NCBI GenBank assembly: GCA_019358895.1
Contig: JAHHIG010000028.1
Location: forward strand, 1-57,568
Length of the DNA: 57,568 bases
Reading direction: 5' to 3'
DNA from: Tildeniella nuda ZEHNDER 1965/U140
GTDB lineage: Bacteria > Cyanobacteriota > Cyanobacteriia > Leptolyngbyales > Leptolyngbyaceae
The translations under genes were made by a program, and so were the position numbers. Of this stretch, positions 24,815 to 33,350 are shown piece by piece. Under the pieces are notes generated by a model, which made no database searches, was not told the origin of the DNA, and worked only from the letters and a program-made list of their open reading frames with translations. Positions within the stretch are counted from its first letter, which is position 1; the number at the start of each line of letters is the position of its first letter.

Positions 24815-26467
24815 ATGGGACAACTCACCCCTGACCAGCGCCATAGTCTGTATACTCAGGAAGCCGCGCGAGCAGGTATCCACAAAGCCATCCTCGCTGC
24901 CCTTTATCAGGTACAAACCAAGCCAGTCTTGACTGATGGCGAGACAGGCTTGGGTATTGCTCCTGCAAATCAAATGACCTTAGAACAGGTGGATACTTTT
25001 TCTGCACAGGTACAGTACGCCGCTAGCACAGTGCGTAGTCTCACGAATAGCCTCATCGCTGACGGCTGGAACAGTGCAGAACTGTGGCATATCGACCAGG
25101 GGCGCTACACCGATCGGTTGATCGAGGCGATCGCCGCAGGCTACACTGCACCCATCAGCGATCCGGCGGCGGCGCTCTTAGAAGCTTGCGATCAAGTGGC
25201 ACTACTTCAGGCGTATAGCGATGACTTAAGGACTGACGCTCAAGCAACTCAGCTACCTGTTACGTTTGCTAATTTCGATGCAGCACTGCTTGCTTTTTTA
25301 AAACCCCTGCCTCATTGCTATTTCAGCCTGCCACACCAGCGCGGTGCATTATTAGAACTGGTTCGCCTGTGGCATCAACTGGATAGTCGTGAGGCTGCGA
25401 TCGCTGCGCTAGGCGTTGAGCACCCTGCCGCGATCGAAGAGGCTGAACTGGATACCGCTTTACGTCGCTTTCTGCCGCTCCTTGCTCCAACCTATGCTGG
25501 CTATCCTCACCAGCGAGAAGCATTACTGCGCCTGACTCAACTTTGGCAGCAGTTGGATTCGCGGGAGGCTGCGATCGCCGCGCTTGCTCAGCCTCTTTTG
25601 CCCTCGCTCAATTTCAACAGCATTGATGCAGCGTTGATGGCGATCGTCCAGCGCCTGCCCCCAACGTATGAAGGCAAAGGCGACCAGCGCAATGCACTGG
25701 TTGAAACCGTTCGCCTCTGGCACCAGCTAGAGAGCCGCAGTGCAACCCTGCTTGCTTTGGGCATCAACCCCGATCTGTTTACCACCGCAACGCCCGATCA
25801 AACTGCCATCACTCATGCGGCTGCTCAGCTTGACCAGTCACTGCTGGACTTTGTTCGCTACCTGCCTGTCTCATACAAGGGCACTGACATACAGCGTGAT
25901 GCCCTGCTACGGTTGACTCAGCTTTGGCGATCGCTGGCTACACCCGAACAAGCCCTTCAGTCGCTTCTCAGCGATCTGCGGCAGATGGCAACAGCGCGAC
26001 GGGACACACCCGAAGCTCCGCCAAAACCATCACCGCTCCTTCCGTCCACTCGCCCCGATCGCTGGACTCCTAACACGCTACAGCTTTATGCTCCTATCAT
26101 CGCCAACGGCAGCTTTATTTGGGCAGAAGCAACCAGTGGGGGGCTACAGATGCCGCCCAATCAGGCAGTAGTCGATGCGATCGTCCATCTTGCCCAACTG
26201 ATACAGCAAGCACGCGATCGACTTAGCCGTCCGTTTCATGTCACAAGCTGGTACGTGATTGCCGATGGTAATGCTCAAATCCCAGGCATTTTGTCTCGTC
26301 GTCACCTGCTGGGTGATGCACTGACTTTCTACTGCGAAGGACTTACAGGTGCTCAGCTCTACTGGTTTTTAGACCCTTGGTGGACAGGCGGTTTAGGGTA
26401 CTCTGCTCACGCGCCCTGTCTCTGCTATGTTGATGGTCGCGGCGATCGAGCACGATGGCAAGTATGA
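24815..26467 (+). CDS. M15-type D-Ala-D-Ala carboxypeptidase-like protein with four internal repeats
   Basis: From ATG 24815 the protein has 550 residues in three parts. The N-terminal 130 residues (HSLYTQEAARAGIHKAILAA) resemble the helical head of cyanobacterial peptidoglycan-related proteins. Residues about 155-400 hold four repeats of roughly 70 residues, each shaped like LDTALRRFLPLLAPTYAGY, then HQREALLRLTQLWQQLDSRE and AAIAAL. The last 140 residues match the M15A fold (FHVTSWYV, SRRHLLGDALTFYCEGLTG, LYWFLDPWWTGGLG, CYVDGRG). The usual zinc ligands are partly replaced: His is present in SRRHLLGDA, but Thr sits where Asp is expected and Tyr where the last His is expected. It may be a non-catalytic peptidoglycan binder. 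No signal peptide is seen. Confidence 0.82.
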   Translation: MGQLTPDQRHSLYTQEAARAGIHKAILAALYQVQTKPVLTDGETGLGIAPANQMTLEQVDTFSAQVQYAASTVRSLTNSLIADGWNSAELWHIDQGRYTDRLIEAIAAGYTAPISDPAAALLEACDQVALLQAYSDDLRTDAQATQLPVTFANFDAALLAFLKPLPHCYFSLPHQRGALLELVRLWHQLDSREAAIAALGVEHPAAIEEAELDTALRRFLPLLAPTYAGYPHQREALLRLTQLWQQLDSREAAIAALAQPLLPSLNFNSIDAALMAIVQRLPPTYEGKGDQRNALVETVRLWHQLESRSATLLALGINPDLFTTATPDQTAITHAAAQLDQSLLDFVRYLPVSYKGTDIQRDALLRLTQLWRSLATPEQALQSLLSDLRQMATARRDTPEAPPKPSPLLPSTRPDRWTPNTLQLYAPIIANGSFIWAEATSGGLQMPPNQAVVDAIVHLAQLIQQARDRLSRPFHVTSWYVIADGNAQIPGILSRRHLLGDALTFYCEGLTGAQLYWFLDPWWTGGLGYSAHAPCLCYVDGRGDRARWQV

Positions 26468-26589
26468 GCTTACTTTAGTTCCTAATCTACAGGCGTAATG
26501 CAAATTGCAACTAAGTTGCCTTCATCTCTTTCTTGTAAATGTCGCTTCTACATCGGTTCAGCTATCATGCCGAACGTCTCTTAACGCAA

Positions 26590-26623
26590 AAGTCAGGGTC
26601 GATTGTTCGATCGACCCTGACTT
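26590..26623. terminator. Strong bidirectional terminator
   Basis: AAGTCAGGGTCGA and TCGACCCTGACTT form a perfect 13-bp stem around an 8-nt loop. On the minus strand the stem is followed by TTTTGCG; on the plus strand by CTTTAAA. It lies between the convergent M15-like gene (plus) and the 54-residue gene (minus) and can serve both. Confidence 0.88.
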
Positions 26624-26718
26624 CTTTAAAGACGTTTTGCAGAGAGGTCTGAGCTTTTGGCTCTCTTTAGCGCGGCGATCGTCCACGCAACGATCGCCTC
26701 GTTGAGTCAAGACCTTGC

Positions 26719-26883
26719 CTAGCCAATGTAGTTTGCTTCTGCTTCTAGCAGACGAATGAGTGCTTCATCGCCTTTTGCTCTGGCGGTTTCCAGGCGGCGC
26801 TGCAAGTTTTTTTGCATGTTTACGCGATGCGTTTGAGACGCTTGTGTTGCGCTTTCCTGACGGTTTCTGTTCATGTTAGACAT
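26719..26883 (-). CDS. Conserved 54-residue cyanobacterial protein, function unknown
   Basis: ATG at 26883 opens a small frame giving MSNMNRNRQESATQASQTHR and ending RRLETARAKGDEALIRLLEA plus EANYIG. The C-terminal half (RLExARAKGDEALIRxLExE) recurs in small cyanobacterial proteins as I remember them, which supports a real gene. It is highly charged and helical, without membrane segments. A Met four codons in is an alternative start. The convergent terminator at 26590-26623 fits its 3' end. Confidence 0.72.
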   Translation of the reverse strand: MSNMNRNRQESATQASQTHRVNMQKNLQRRLETARAKGDEALIRLLEAEANYIG

Positions 26884-27297
26884 TAGTTAAAAGTGAGATG
26901 TGGTACTAAATCCTAAGCGTAATTCTAACACTCACAAAGCTAAACGGTAGCTTACGATACGGAATTTAACGATATGCGATCGCGTCTCTAACCTGGCATG
27001 CCTTGCTTTGCGTTAATTGACAACACACGCTCTACGGGTTGGGCAGCTTACTTCTGTATTGAAAGAAAAAATTAGAAACTCCCAACGCTGCGTCCGGAGA
27101 GTCGCTGGATGGATGTGAAATCGAACTACTGATAGAGATAAAACAGCCTTGGTTAAGGCATTGTGTAATTAAGGCGTTGATTCGACAGGCTGTCGTTAGC
27201 GCAATCCGGTGCATTGAGCGATCCTTAAACGTGTTAGATAAACCATACGTGGTGGCGAACGATGCGAACTCCCCGTGCAACCGTTCAAAAGGTCGAT
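26884..27297. other. Intergenic region upstream of the 109-residue gene
   Basis: This 414-bp stretch contains the start regions of two divergent genes. No plausible protein, repeat or strong hairpin is seen. A HIP1-like tgcgatcgcg lies at about 26975. Confidence 0.45.
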
Positions 27298-27627
27298 ATG
27301 TCTGCTGCAATGACGGCTCAACCCATTACCCTCTATCTGGGATGGGAAATCTTCTTGAGCCGCGTCTTCAGAGAGCGCGTTGATAAAGGCTTGTGGCTTC
27401 ACTGGTATCACCCTGCGGATCGAAACCGTGAGTGTGCCCTCCGCTACGGTCATTTTATTGCACCGAACCAAACTCTGGAAGAAGCGCTGCACGCTGTCTA
27501 TCAGTCAATCGAGGCGATCGTTGAACTAGAATCAATGGAGCACGTTCGATCGTTTGCTTCATCCAGCGATCGCCGGGTGCCTGAATGGAACGCCCCTAGC
27601 TGGGAAATGGTGCCAATTAACGCGTAG
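27298..27627 (+). CDS. Hypothetical protein (109 residues)
   Basis: No recognised family. ATG 27298 (MSAAMTAQPITLYLGWEIFL) has AAAGG five bases upstream; the frame is open 12 codons further. The product is tryptophan-rich (GLWLHWYHPADR, WNAPSWEMV) with a helix LEEALHAVYQSIEAIVELES. It is soluble and without a signal peptide. It ends 7 bp before the SAM hydrolase gene, so the two are very likely one operon. Confidence 0.65.
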   Translation: MSAAMTAQPITLYLGWEIFLSRVFRERVDKGLWLHWYHPADRNRECALRYGHFIAPNQTLEEALHAVYQSIEAIVELESMEHVRSFASSSDRRVPEWNAPSWEMVPINA

Positions 27628-27634
27628 GCGACGT

Positions 27635-28513
27635 ATGGCGCAGCATCGGCTTCTCACCCTCCTCAGCGATTTTGGCTTGAGCGATAGCTATGTGGGCATC
27701 ATGAAAGGGGCGATCGCGCAGGTAAATGTAGCGCTGACTGTCATCGATTTAACCCACCAAATTCCACCGCAAAATATTGCGTTCGCTCGGTTTGCGCTCA
27801 TGACTGCCTATCCTTACTTTCCAGTCGGTACTGTGCATGTCGCGGTGGTTGATCCGGGTGTCGGTAGCACTCGACGCGCGATCGCTCTTGCGGTTGGCGA
27901 AGATGCCGCTCATCCTACAGGCTTTCTCGTTGGACCAGACAATGGACTTTTCAGTGGTGTCATCAATGCTCATCCTGTCATTGCAGCGGTTGAGCTGACT
28001 GAGCCTTTGTACTGGCGCACACCCAAGCCAAGCGCCACTTTTCATGGACGCGACATCTTTGCACCCGTGGGTGCCCATCTTGCGAGTAGAGTACCGCTAG
28101 ACCAGTTAGGCACGAGCATTGCACCCGAAACGTTGGTGTTGCTCGACGTGCCCCAATGTAGTCAGCCTGAAACGTGGAGCGATGTTGAGCGATCGCAGTT
28201 TGTAACAGAGTTCGATGGTGTAAGCATTCCTCACGGTGACAAGATAGTGGGCTATGTGCAGGCGATCGACCACTTTGGCAATTTGATTACAACGATTTCA
28301 GGTGCTCAGGTGCGGGGTAAGCGCTGGTGGCTGTTGAGCAATGGCACCCTATTTGCAGGTAGAGAAACGTACAGTAACAGCACGCCTGGAGACTTACTGG
28401 CGCTCGTTGGGAGTCACGGTTGGGTTGAAATTGCCGTCAATGGCGGCAGCGCTCAGGCTAAACTCAATTTAGGTTGGCATGATCCGGTATGTGTAGTGGT
28501 GAGTAGTCGGTAG
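27635..28513 (+). CDS. SAM hydroxide adenosyltransferase (SAM hydrolase, DUF62/chlorinase family)
   Basis: The family splits S-adenosylmethionine into adenosine and methionine using hydroxide. The 292-residue protein from ATG 27635 has the N-terminal LLTLLSDFGLSDSYVGIMKG, HQIPPQNIAFARF, the VHVAVVDPGVGSTRRAI loop, GPDNGLFS and FHGRDIFAPVGAHLA. The C-terminal domain has DHFGNLITTIS and LALVGSHGWVEIAVNGGSA. The Asp-Arg-His set of the hydrolases is represented by DFG, the Arg in GVGSTRR and the His in FHGRD. A halogenase would lack this set, so hydrolysis is the likely reaction. Its physiological purpose is unclear. Confidence 0.9.
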   Translation: MAQHRLLTLLSDFGLSDSYVGIMKGAIAQVNVALTVIDLTHQIPPQNIAFARFALMTAYPYFPVGTVHVAVVDPGVGSTRRAIALAVGEDAAHPTGFLVGPDNGLFSGVINAHPVIAAVELTEPLYWRTPKPSATFHGRDIFAPVGAHLASRVPLDQLGTSIAPETLVLLDVPQCSQPETWSDVERSQFVTEFDGVSIPHGDKIVGYVQAIDHFGNLITTISGAQVRGKRWWLLSNGTLFAGRETYSNSTPGDLLALVGSHGWVEIAVNGGSAQAKLNLGWHDPVCVVVSSR

Positions 28514-28554
28514 TCGATGGTTGGAGCAAACTTACAGTCAAAACTCTTCACGCT

Positions 28555-29217
28555 ATGACGCAACTATTAGAGCCAGAAATTTACCAGGGACAGTTTGGAG
28601 ACTTCACGATTACGCCCGACGATCGCCGGGGAGTCGTCATTTATCGTGCTGGCTTAATGGCAGCCGCGCTCTGTTTTGCGATCGGGGTTGGGTTAGTGCT
28701 GGGGCAACCAGAGAATCCCGTGATTTTGCCTTGGCTGACGCTGCTGTATACAGGGTTTTGTTTAGCGCTTGGTGTCAGCTTGCTGATGATTCACATCTAC
28801 ATGGTGACGTTACATCGGGCATTGCAAGCATTTTGGGTGATTGGGGGTGTCTCCGCCTTTGCGATCGGTCATTTTTACCCCGAACCGTTTGCGCTTACGG
28901 TCTACAATCAACCGCTGAGTATTCTTGGCATTGGCTTTACTTTTGCTGCTTTAACGGGCATTTTCTTCAAAGAAGCAGTTTGCTTTAATCGGCTAGAAGC
29001 AAAACTGCTCACTCCATTAGTGCCGTTGCTGTTGTTGGGGCATCTCGTCGTTTGGCTACCGTTAGCATTAGAACAGGGGATACTAGCGCTCTGGGCAGCG
29101 CTGTTCCTGGTGTTTGCCGTGCGTAAGGTCATTCAACCATTGCCGCCAGATATTGGTGATAAGAGCGTGTTTGCCTATCTGAAGCAGCAACGGCTCACCA
29201 AAGTAGATGCGTCGTGA
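28555..29217 (+). CDS. DUF2301 integral membrane protein
   Basis: A 220-residue protein with about six membrane helices (for example AGLMAAALCFAIGVGLVLG, LPWLTLLYTGFCLALGVSLL and LLTPLVPLLLLGHLVVWLPL). The cytosolic N-terminus reads YQGQFGDFTITPDDRRGVVI. Conserved polar patches are FKEAVCFNRLEAKLLTP and FLVFAVRKVIQPLPPDIGDK. The pattern fits the cyanobacterial and plant DUF2301 family of unknown function. It lies between the SAM hydrolase and SpoIID genes, all plus strand and tightly spaced. Confidence 0.82.
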   Translation: MTQLLEPEIYQGQFGDFTITPDDRRGVVIYRAGLMAAALCFAIGVGLVLGQPENPVILPWLTLLYTGFCLALGVSLLMIHIYMVTLHRALQAFWVIGGVSAFAIGHFYPEPFALTVYNQPLSILGIGFTFAALTGIFFKEAVCFNRLEAKLLTPLVPLLLLGHLVVWLPLALEQGILALWAALFLVFAVRKVIQPLPPDIGDKSVFAYLKQQRLTKVDAS

Positions 29218-29263
29218 TGTCATGCTTCGCAATCAAGGTGCGCGAGAAAGGGAGCGATCGCCC

Positions 29264-30340
29264 ATGAAGCCCAACGATAAGCCAGAAGCAACGCGGTTGA
29301 AATGGATGAAGCCTATCGCCTGGGTTGCGATTCCGCTTGTGGGAGTGCTGTCACTTCTGGGTATTGCCGTGAGTCGTCAACAGGCACAGCTTGCGACTCA
29401 AGCACCGAGTCCATCCAGCACTGTTGCTCTTACACCAACAACAGAAATCACACCCTCTCCATCAGCGACTCCTAGCAAAGCGCCACAGACAACCCAAAAG
29501 CCGACCGCTAAGCCGTCTCTCCAACCGATCGATCCCGCTGCTTTGACTGAACAGCAGAAAGCTCTCAATCGACAAGCAAAAGCGGCTTTTGGAGCCTTGG
29601 GATCGTCGGTCGATGCTCTGATTGAAATGCATGTTGCGATCGCTGAAGGACAGCCCTCTGTCAGCGTTGGTGCACCAACGGGTGCCCTCCTACTGAATCA
29701 GAAAGGGCAAATACTACATCAACTGCCGCCTGGCAGCGTTTATAGCGCTCAGCCTGATGGTCAATCGATTCGCTTCGGTGAATGGCAGCTACCCGAAGCG
29801 GTTTGGTTGGAAATCCCTCCTGGTAGCGTGTTTCAATTGGGCAATCGTACCTACCGTGGACGGCTTCTGCTGGTTGCAACTGACGGTAAGCTTTGGGGTG
29901 TCAACCACATCAATATGCGACAGTACCTTTACAGTGTGGTCGCCAGTGAAGTGTCCCCCAGTTGGAAAATGGAGGCACTCAAGGCACAGGCAGTTGCCGC
30001 TCGCTCCTATGCCTTGACCTACTATTTCAAGCCTGTTAGCCCACTCTTTCATATGGGTGCAACAGAGTACTATCAGGTCTACAGCGGTACCGATCGCGAA
30101 GCGGCTACAACCAGTCAGGCGGTTGATGCTACAGCAGGCGAGTTCGTTAGCTACCGTGGCGGCATTGTTGAATCGCTTTATGCTGCATCTGATGACATTG
30201 TGGCTGAGGCATTTCAGGGGAAGGGCATGAGTCAATTAGGGGCACTGGCACTAGCTGAGCAAGGCTACTCTTATAAGCAAATTTTGAGCAACTATTACCC
30301 TAAGACAGGCGTAGCGCGGATTGAAGAGGATAAGGATTAG
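29264..30340 (+). CDS. SpoIID/LytB-domain protein (peptidoglycan amidase enhancer type)
   Basis: SpoIID removes stem-less or cross-linked glycan by lytic transglycosylation, and LytB-type proteins modify amidases. From ATG 29264 (GGGAG nine bases upstream) the protein has 358 residues. There is an N-terminal membrane anchor (PIAWVAIPLVGVLSLLGIAV), a Pro/Thr/Ser-rich periplasmic linker (about 40-95) and the SpoIID core. The core contains YLYSVVASEVSPSWKMEALK, AQAVAARSYAL and the C-terminal AFQGKGMSQLGALALAEQGY. The catalytic Glu is expected in ASEVSP. Earlier ATGs at 29207 and 29222 would overlap or abut the DUF2301 gene. Confidence 0.88.
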   Translation: MKPNDKPEATRLKWMKPIAWVAIPLVGVLSLLGIAVSRQQAQLATQAPSPSSTVALTPTTEITPSPSATPSKAPQTTQKPTAKPSLQPIDPAALTEQQKALNRQAKAAFGALGSSVDALIEMHVAIAEGQPSVSVGAPTGALLLNQKGQILHQLPPGSVYSAQPDGQSIRFGEWQLPEAVWLEIPPGSVFQLGNRTYRGRLLLVATDGKLWGVNHINMRQYLYSVVASEVSPSWKMEALKAQAVAARSYALTYYFKPVSPLFHMGATEYYQVYSGTDREAATTSQAVDATAGEFVSYRGGIVESLYAASDDIVAEAFQGKGMSQLGALALAEQGYSYKQILSNYYPKTGVARIEEDKD

Positions 30341-30430
30341 TGGGGAGTGGGGAGTCGGGAGTCGGGAGTGGGGAGTAGGACTGCTGACCGCAAGCTTCGT
30401 CTAACAACTAACAACTAGCAACTAGCAACT
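30341..30430. repeat. STRR heptamers and short aactag repeats downstream of spoIID
   Basis: Directly after the SpoIID stop (30341-30378) come head-to-tail gggagtg/gggagtc heptamers. At about 30402-30430 follow several copies of aactaac/aactagc. The first group belongs to the same family as 7978-8096 and 36031-36064. Confidence 0.85.
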
Positions 30431-30578
30431 CTTTCCGCCTTCCTGCTTCCCAAAAGTGCTTCGGCTCTTGCTTGTACATACTACAGATTCTGTTAACAGT
30501 ATCAACGCCTACAAACATCCTACAAGTGGTAGGATCACCCTTGACTAACAGATGTCACCTGGAGTCAGGAGCAGCACT

Positions 30579-31379
30579 ATGCCACTTACGCTATCAGCGG
30601 AGAAAACAAAGCATCAGCCTACGGTCAAGCTGGGGCGGGTTCTGGTTGTTGAAGACGAAGGGCTAATCTCGGAGACGATCGCGCTAGCGTTAACGGATGA
30701 AGGCTACGAGGTGATTACGGCTGAAGATGGTCGTGTGGCGCTGGATTTGATTCACCAGCTTAAAGAACTGGAGTCTAGCGGGAACTCAAGTACGGCTCTG
30801 GCACTACCGCATCAATTGCGCGGTCGATCGATCGACCTGATCATCCTGGATTTGATGTTGCCGTATATCAATGGACTTGATCTCTGTCGTCTGATTCGTC
30901 GAGAGGGCATCAGTGTACCGATCCTAATGTTGAGCGCTAAGGGTAGCGAGACCGATCGCGTGGTTGGGTTAGAGGTGGGCGCAGATGATTACCTCACCAA
31001 ACCGTTTGGTATCCGTGAACTGGTGGCGCGCTGTCGTGCTCTTCTGCGCCGTCACCATCAGTTTCAAGTACAGCCCGAGCAGCCGTCCTTGAAGTATCAA
31101 GACATTGCCCTTTACCCTCAAGAGTGCCGCATTACAGTGCGCGGTGCAGCAGTTAATTTCTCGCCCAAAGAGTTCAAGATCTTAGAGCTGTTTATGAGCT
31201 ATCCCCGGCGGGTTTGGTCACGAGAGCAGTTGCTAGAGCGCATTTGGGGTCCCGATTTTATTGGTGATAGCAAGACAGTCGATGTGCATATCCGCTGGCT
31301 GCGTGAAAAGCTTGAAATTGACCCCAGCAGCCCAACGTATCTGGTGACAGTCCGTGGGTTTGGCTATCGGTTTGGTTGA
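30579..31379 (+). CDS. sphR: OmpR/PhoB-family response regulator, SphR type
   Basis: A phosphate-starvation-type response regulator. From ATG 30579 (AGGA upstream) it has 266 residues. The receiver domain has VLVVEDEGLISETIALAL, phospho-acceptor Asp in LIILDLMLPYINGLDL, LMLSAKGSETDRV and the KPFGIRELVAR loop. A 25-residue insertion (LKELESSGNSS..) before the Asp is as I remember it from SphR. The winged-helix output domain has NFSPKEFKILELFMSYPRRV, SREQLLERIWG and TVDVHIRWLREKLE. The cognate kinase follows 101 bp downstream. I see no convincing Pho box (CTTAACC repeats) upstream. Confidence 0.8.
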   Translation: MPLTLSAEKTKHQPTVKLGRVLVVEDEGLISETIALALTDEGYEVITAEDGRVALDLIHQLKELESSGNSSTALALPHQLRGRSIDLIILDLMLPYINGLDLCRLIRREGISVPILMLSAKGSETDRVVGLEVGADDYLTKPFGIRELVARCRALLRRHHQFQVQPEQPSLKYQDIALYPQECRITVRGAAVNFSPKEFKILELFMSYPRRVWSREQLLERIWGPDFIGDSKTVDVHIRWLREKLEIDPSSPTYLVTVRGFGYRFG

Positions 31380-31480
31380 TGTGTGTGAGTCGTCAGCAGG
31401 CAGTCTAGAATAGCGTTACATTCTACCTGTGCTCGGTTATGGCTACGCTATCTGGTCGAGCGGAGGGCTAAACGCTGAAC

Positions 31481-32872
31481 GTGGCAATTCTGTGGTTTCT
31501 CTTAGGGCTGGCGATCGGGCTTAGTTTGTTGCGTTGGCATCACGTTCAGCTAACTCACAAGCTTAAACGTCTGACTCATGCCCTTCAGCCAGATACTTCA
31601 CCCTGGTCATTTTCTTCAACGTCGCAGCTGATGCGAGCGATCACAGCACATTTAACAGACTGTGAAACGCTAACCGCCGATCGAGAAACCTGGCGGCATC
31701 TTTGTCACGCTGCTCCGATCGGGGTGCTGCAAGTGGACGAGGAAAACCAACTGCTTTGGTGCAACGATCAAGCAGGGCAACTGCTTAGCATTCAGCCACC
31801 TCATGCGGCAAATCGTCGCCTGTTGCTAGAGCTGGTTCGCTCCTACGAACTGGATCAACTGATTGAGCAGACGCGGATTCTGCAAAAGCCCTGCCAGAGT
31901 GATTGGACGTTTCATCCTGTCTGTGCTGATCCGTCTCAGCTATCGCGTCAGTTGTCTCGCCCACTGCGGGCGCACAGCATTTTGCTGGCAGATGGTTGCG
32001 TGGGCGTGTTTTTAGAAAGCCGTCAGGAAACCGTTCTGCTGGCGCAACAGCGCGATCGCTGGATTTCTGATGTTGCCCATGAACTCAAAACGCCGTTAAC
32101 CTCGGTCCGTCTCGTGGCTGAGACGCTACAAATGCGGTTGGAACCACCCTTGCGCGACTGGATCGATCGCCTCCTTAACGAAACAATCCGTTTGAGCAGT
32201 TTAGTGCAAGATCTACTGGATTTAAGCCAGCTAGAAGCAAACCCCAATCCTAACCTGAAGCTTCAAACGGTTGATCTGACGAAGTTGATTCAATCCACCT
32301 GGTTTAGTCTGGAGCTGTTAGCACGCAAAAAGCAGCTTCAGCTTGACTATGTGGGTCCTGAGCGCCTGCTCATGCAGCTTGATGAGTCACGGATGCATCG
32401 CGTTCTGCTGAATTTGCTCGATAATGCCATCAAGTACAGCCCTCCCCAGCAGGCAATTCGAGTGCATGTGAGCATCGTTGCCAATCGCAGTCAGGCGCAG
32501 GATCAGCTAGTGCAAGTGGAGATCATTGATACAGGGCTGGGCTTTCCGACTGAGGCATTACCCTACGTGTTCGATCGCTTTTACCGCGCCGATCCATCCC
32601 GCAGCCGTAGTAATATCGGTCTAGAAGCATCGAGAGTTCACTCGATCGGTAAACGGGCGACGACTGCGAGTAATGCCTTTGCTGATGATGCTCAGCCTGT
32701 TAGTGGTACTCAAGCAGTGCCAAGTAGTGGGAGTGGGCTAGGGCTAGCGATCGTCCGTCAAATCGTAGAGGCACATCAGGGTTGGGTGCAGGCAAGCAAT
32801 CATCCTGAAACTCAAGGCGGTTGGCTACAAGTTTTTTTACCGTGGCAGCCTGATGATGTCGCTGCGACCTGA
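31481..32872 (+). CDS. sphS: Sensor histidine kinase, SphS type
   Basis: The 463-residue kinase starts with GTG at 31481 (GGAGGG 13 bases upstream). A short N-terminal membrane segment (AILWFLLGLAIGLSLL) is followed by a PAS-like domain (about 70-185, GVLQVDEENQLLWCNDQAGQ). Then come HisKA with WISDVAHELKTPLTSVRLVA (phosphorylated His) and the ATPase: N box LLNLLDNAIKYSPP, G1 VEIIDTGLGF, F box YVFDRFYRAD and G2 GSGLGLAIVRQIVEAHQGWV. A 45-residue Ala/Ser-rich insertion sits between the F and G2 boxes, in the ATP lid. The architecture matches SphS, the phosphate sensor that partners SphR, and the gene order supports that. Confidence 0.8.
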   Translation: MAILWFLLGLAIGLSLLRWHHVQLTHKLKRLTHALQPDTSPWSFSSTSQLMRAITAHLTDCETLTADRETWRHLCHAAPIGVLQVDEENQLLWCNDQAGQLLSIQPPHAANRRLLLELVRSYELDQLIEQTRILQKPCQSDWTFHPVCADPSQLSRQLSRPLRAHSILLADGCVGVFLESRQETVLLAQQRDRWISDVAHELKTPLTSVRLVAETLQMRLEPPLRDWIDRLLNETIRLSSLVQDLLDLSQLEANPNPNLKLQTVDLTKLIQSTWFSLELLARKKQLQLDYVGPERLLMQLDESRMHRVLLNLLDNAIKYSPPQQAIRVHVSIVANRSQAQDQLVQVEIIDTGLGFPTEALPYVFDRFYRADPSRSRSNIGLEASRVHSIGKRATTASNAFADDAQPVSGTQAVPSSGSGLGLAIVRQIVEAHQGWVQASNHPETQGGWLQVFLPWQPDDVAAT

Positions 32873-32990
32873 CTGAACGATCGACTTGAACGCTCTCAGA
32901 CTGCTTCAATTCAGCGATCGCTCCACAATCATGCAACCAAGACCGCCGCGATTTGCGATACTAGAGCTTGGTTCTGTGACGCACGCAAAC

Positions 32991-33260
32991 ATGTTTATTA
33001 TCGATATCACGCTCAAGAATACGCCCCTTTCCCTCTCGGTACAGCGCAAATCGGAAGAAGATGCTGAAGCGATCTATCAAAAAATCTTGCAGGTGCTTCG
33101 TTCTGGCAGCAACGAACTGCTAGAACTGTCGTGTGAGAAGCAGCCTGGGAAAAAAATTGGCATCCTTGGCACCGAAATTTCAGCGGTGCAAATTTCTGAC
33201 AAATCTGGCACTGCGGCAGCATCCGGTCGTCCCCCTGGTTTCTTTGCACTGGCTGAGTGA
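32991..33260 (+). CDS. UPF0367 family protein
   Basis: Homologues start at the residue equivalent to ATG 32991 (MFIIDITLKNTPLSLSVQRK), although the frame is open 35 codons earlier. The 89-residue protein continues EEDAEAIYQKILQVLRSG, LLELSCEKQPGKKIGILGTE and ISAVQISDKSG, and ends SGRPPGFFALAE. This is the cyanobacterium-specific UPF0367 family of unknown function. It precedes the ABC ATPase gene by 90 bp on the same strand. Confidence 0.9.
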   Translation: MFIIDITLKNTPLSLSVQRKSEEDAEAIYQKILQVLRSGSNELLELSCEKQPGKKIGILGTEISAVQISDKSGTAAASGRPPGFFALAE

Positions 33261-33336
33261 ATGCTTCAGCATCGTCAATCGCCAACGTTCTGATGATGAG
33301 CTAAGCGTAGCGATCGCTGCAACAGTTAATCATTTT

Positions 33337-33342
33337 AGGAGG
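33337..33342 (+). promoter_or_regulatory. Perfect Shine-Dalgarno sequence deciding the ABC ATPase start
   Basis: AGGAGG is followed by eight bases and then ATC GAA ACC. An in-frame TAG at 33336-33338 overlaps it, so translation cannot begin further upstream in this frame. No ATG, GTG or TTG occurs in frame until GTG 33447. Confidence 0.85.
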
Positions 33343-33350
33343 ATAGCAAC

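Noticed and set aside
26505..26705. 66-codon plus-strand frame
   Set aside because: It runs straight through the strong 13-bp terminator stem at 26590-26623.
30440..30578. Pho box upstream of sphR
   Set aside because: No pair of CTTAACC-type direct repeats at the right spacing is visible.
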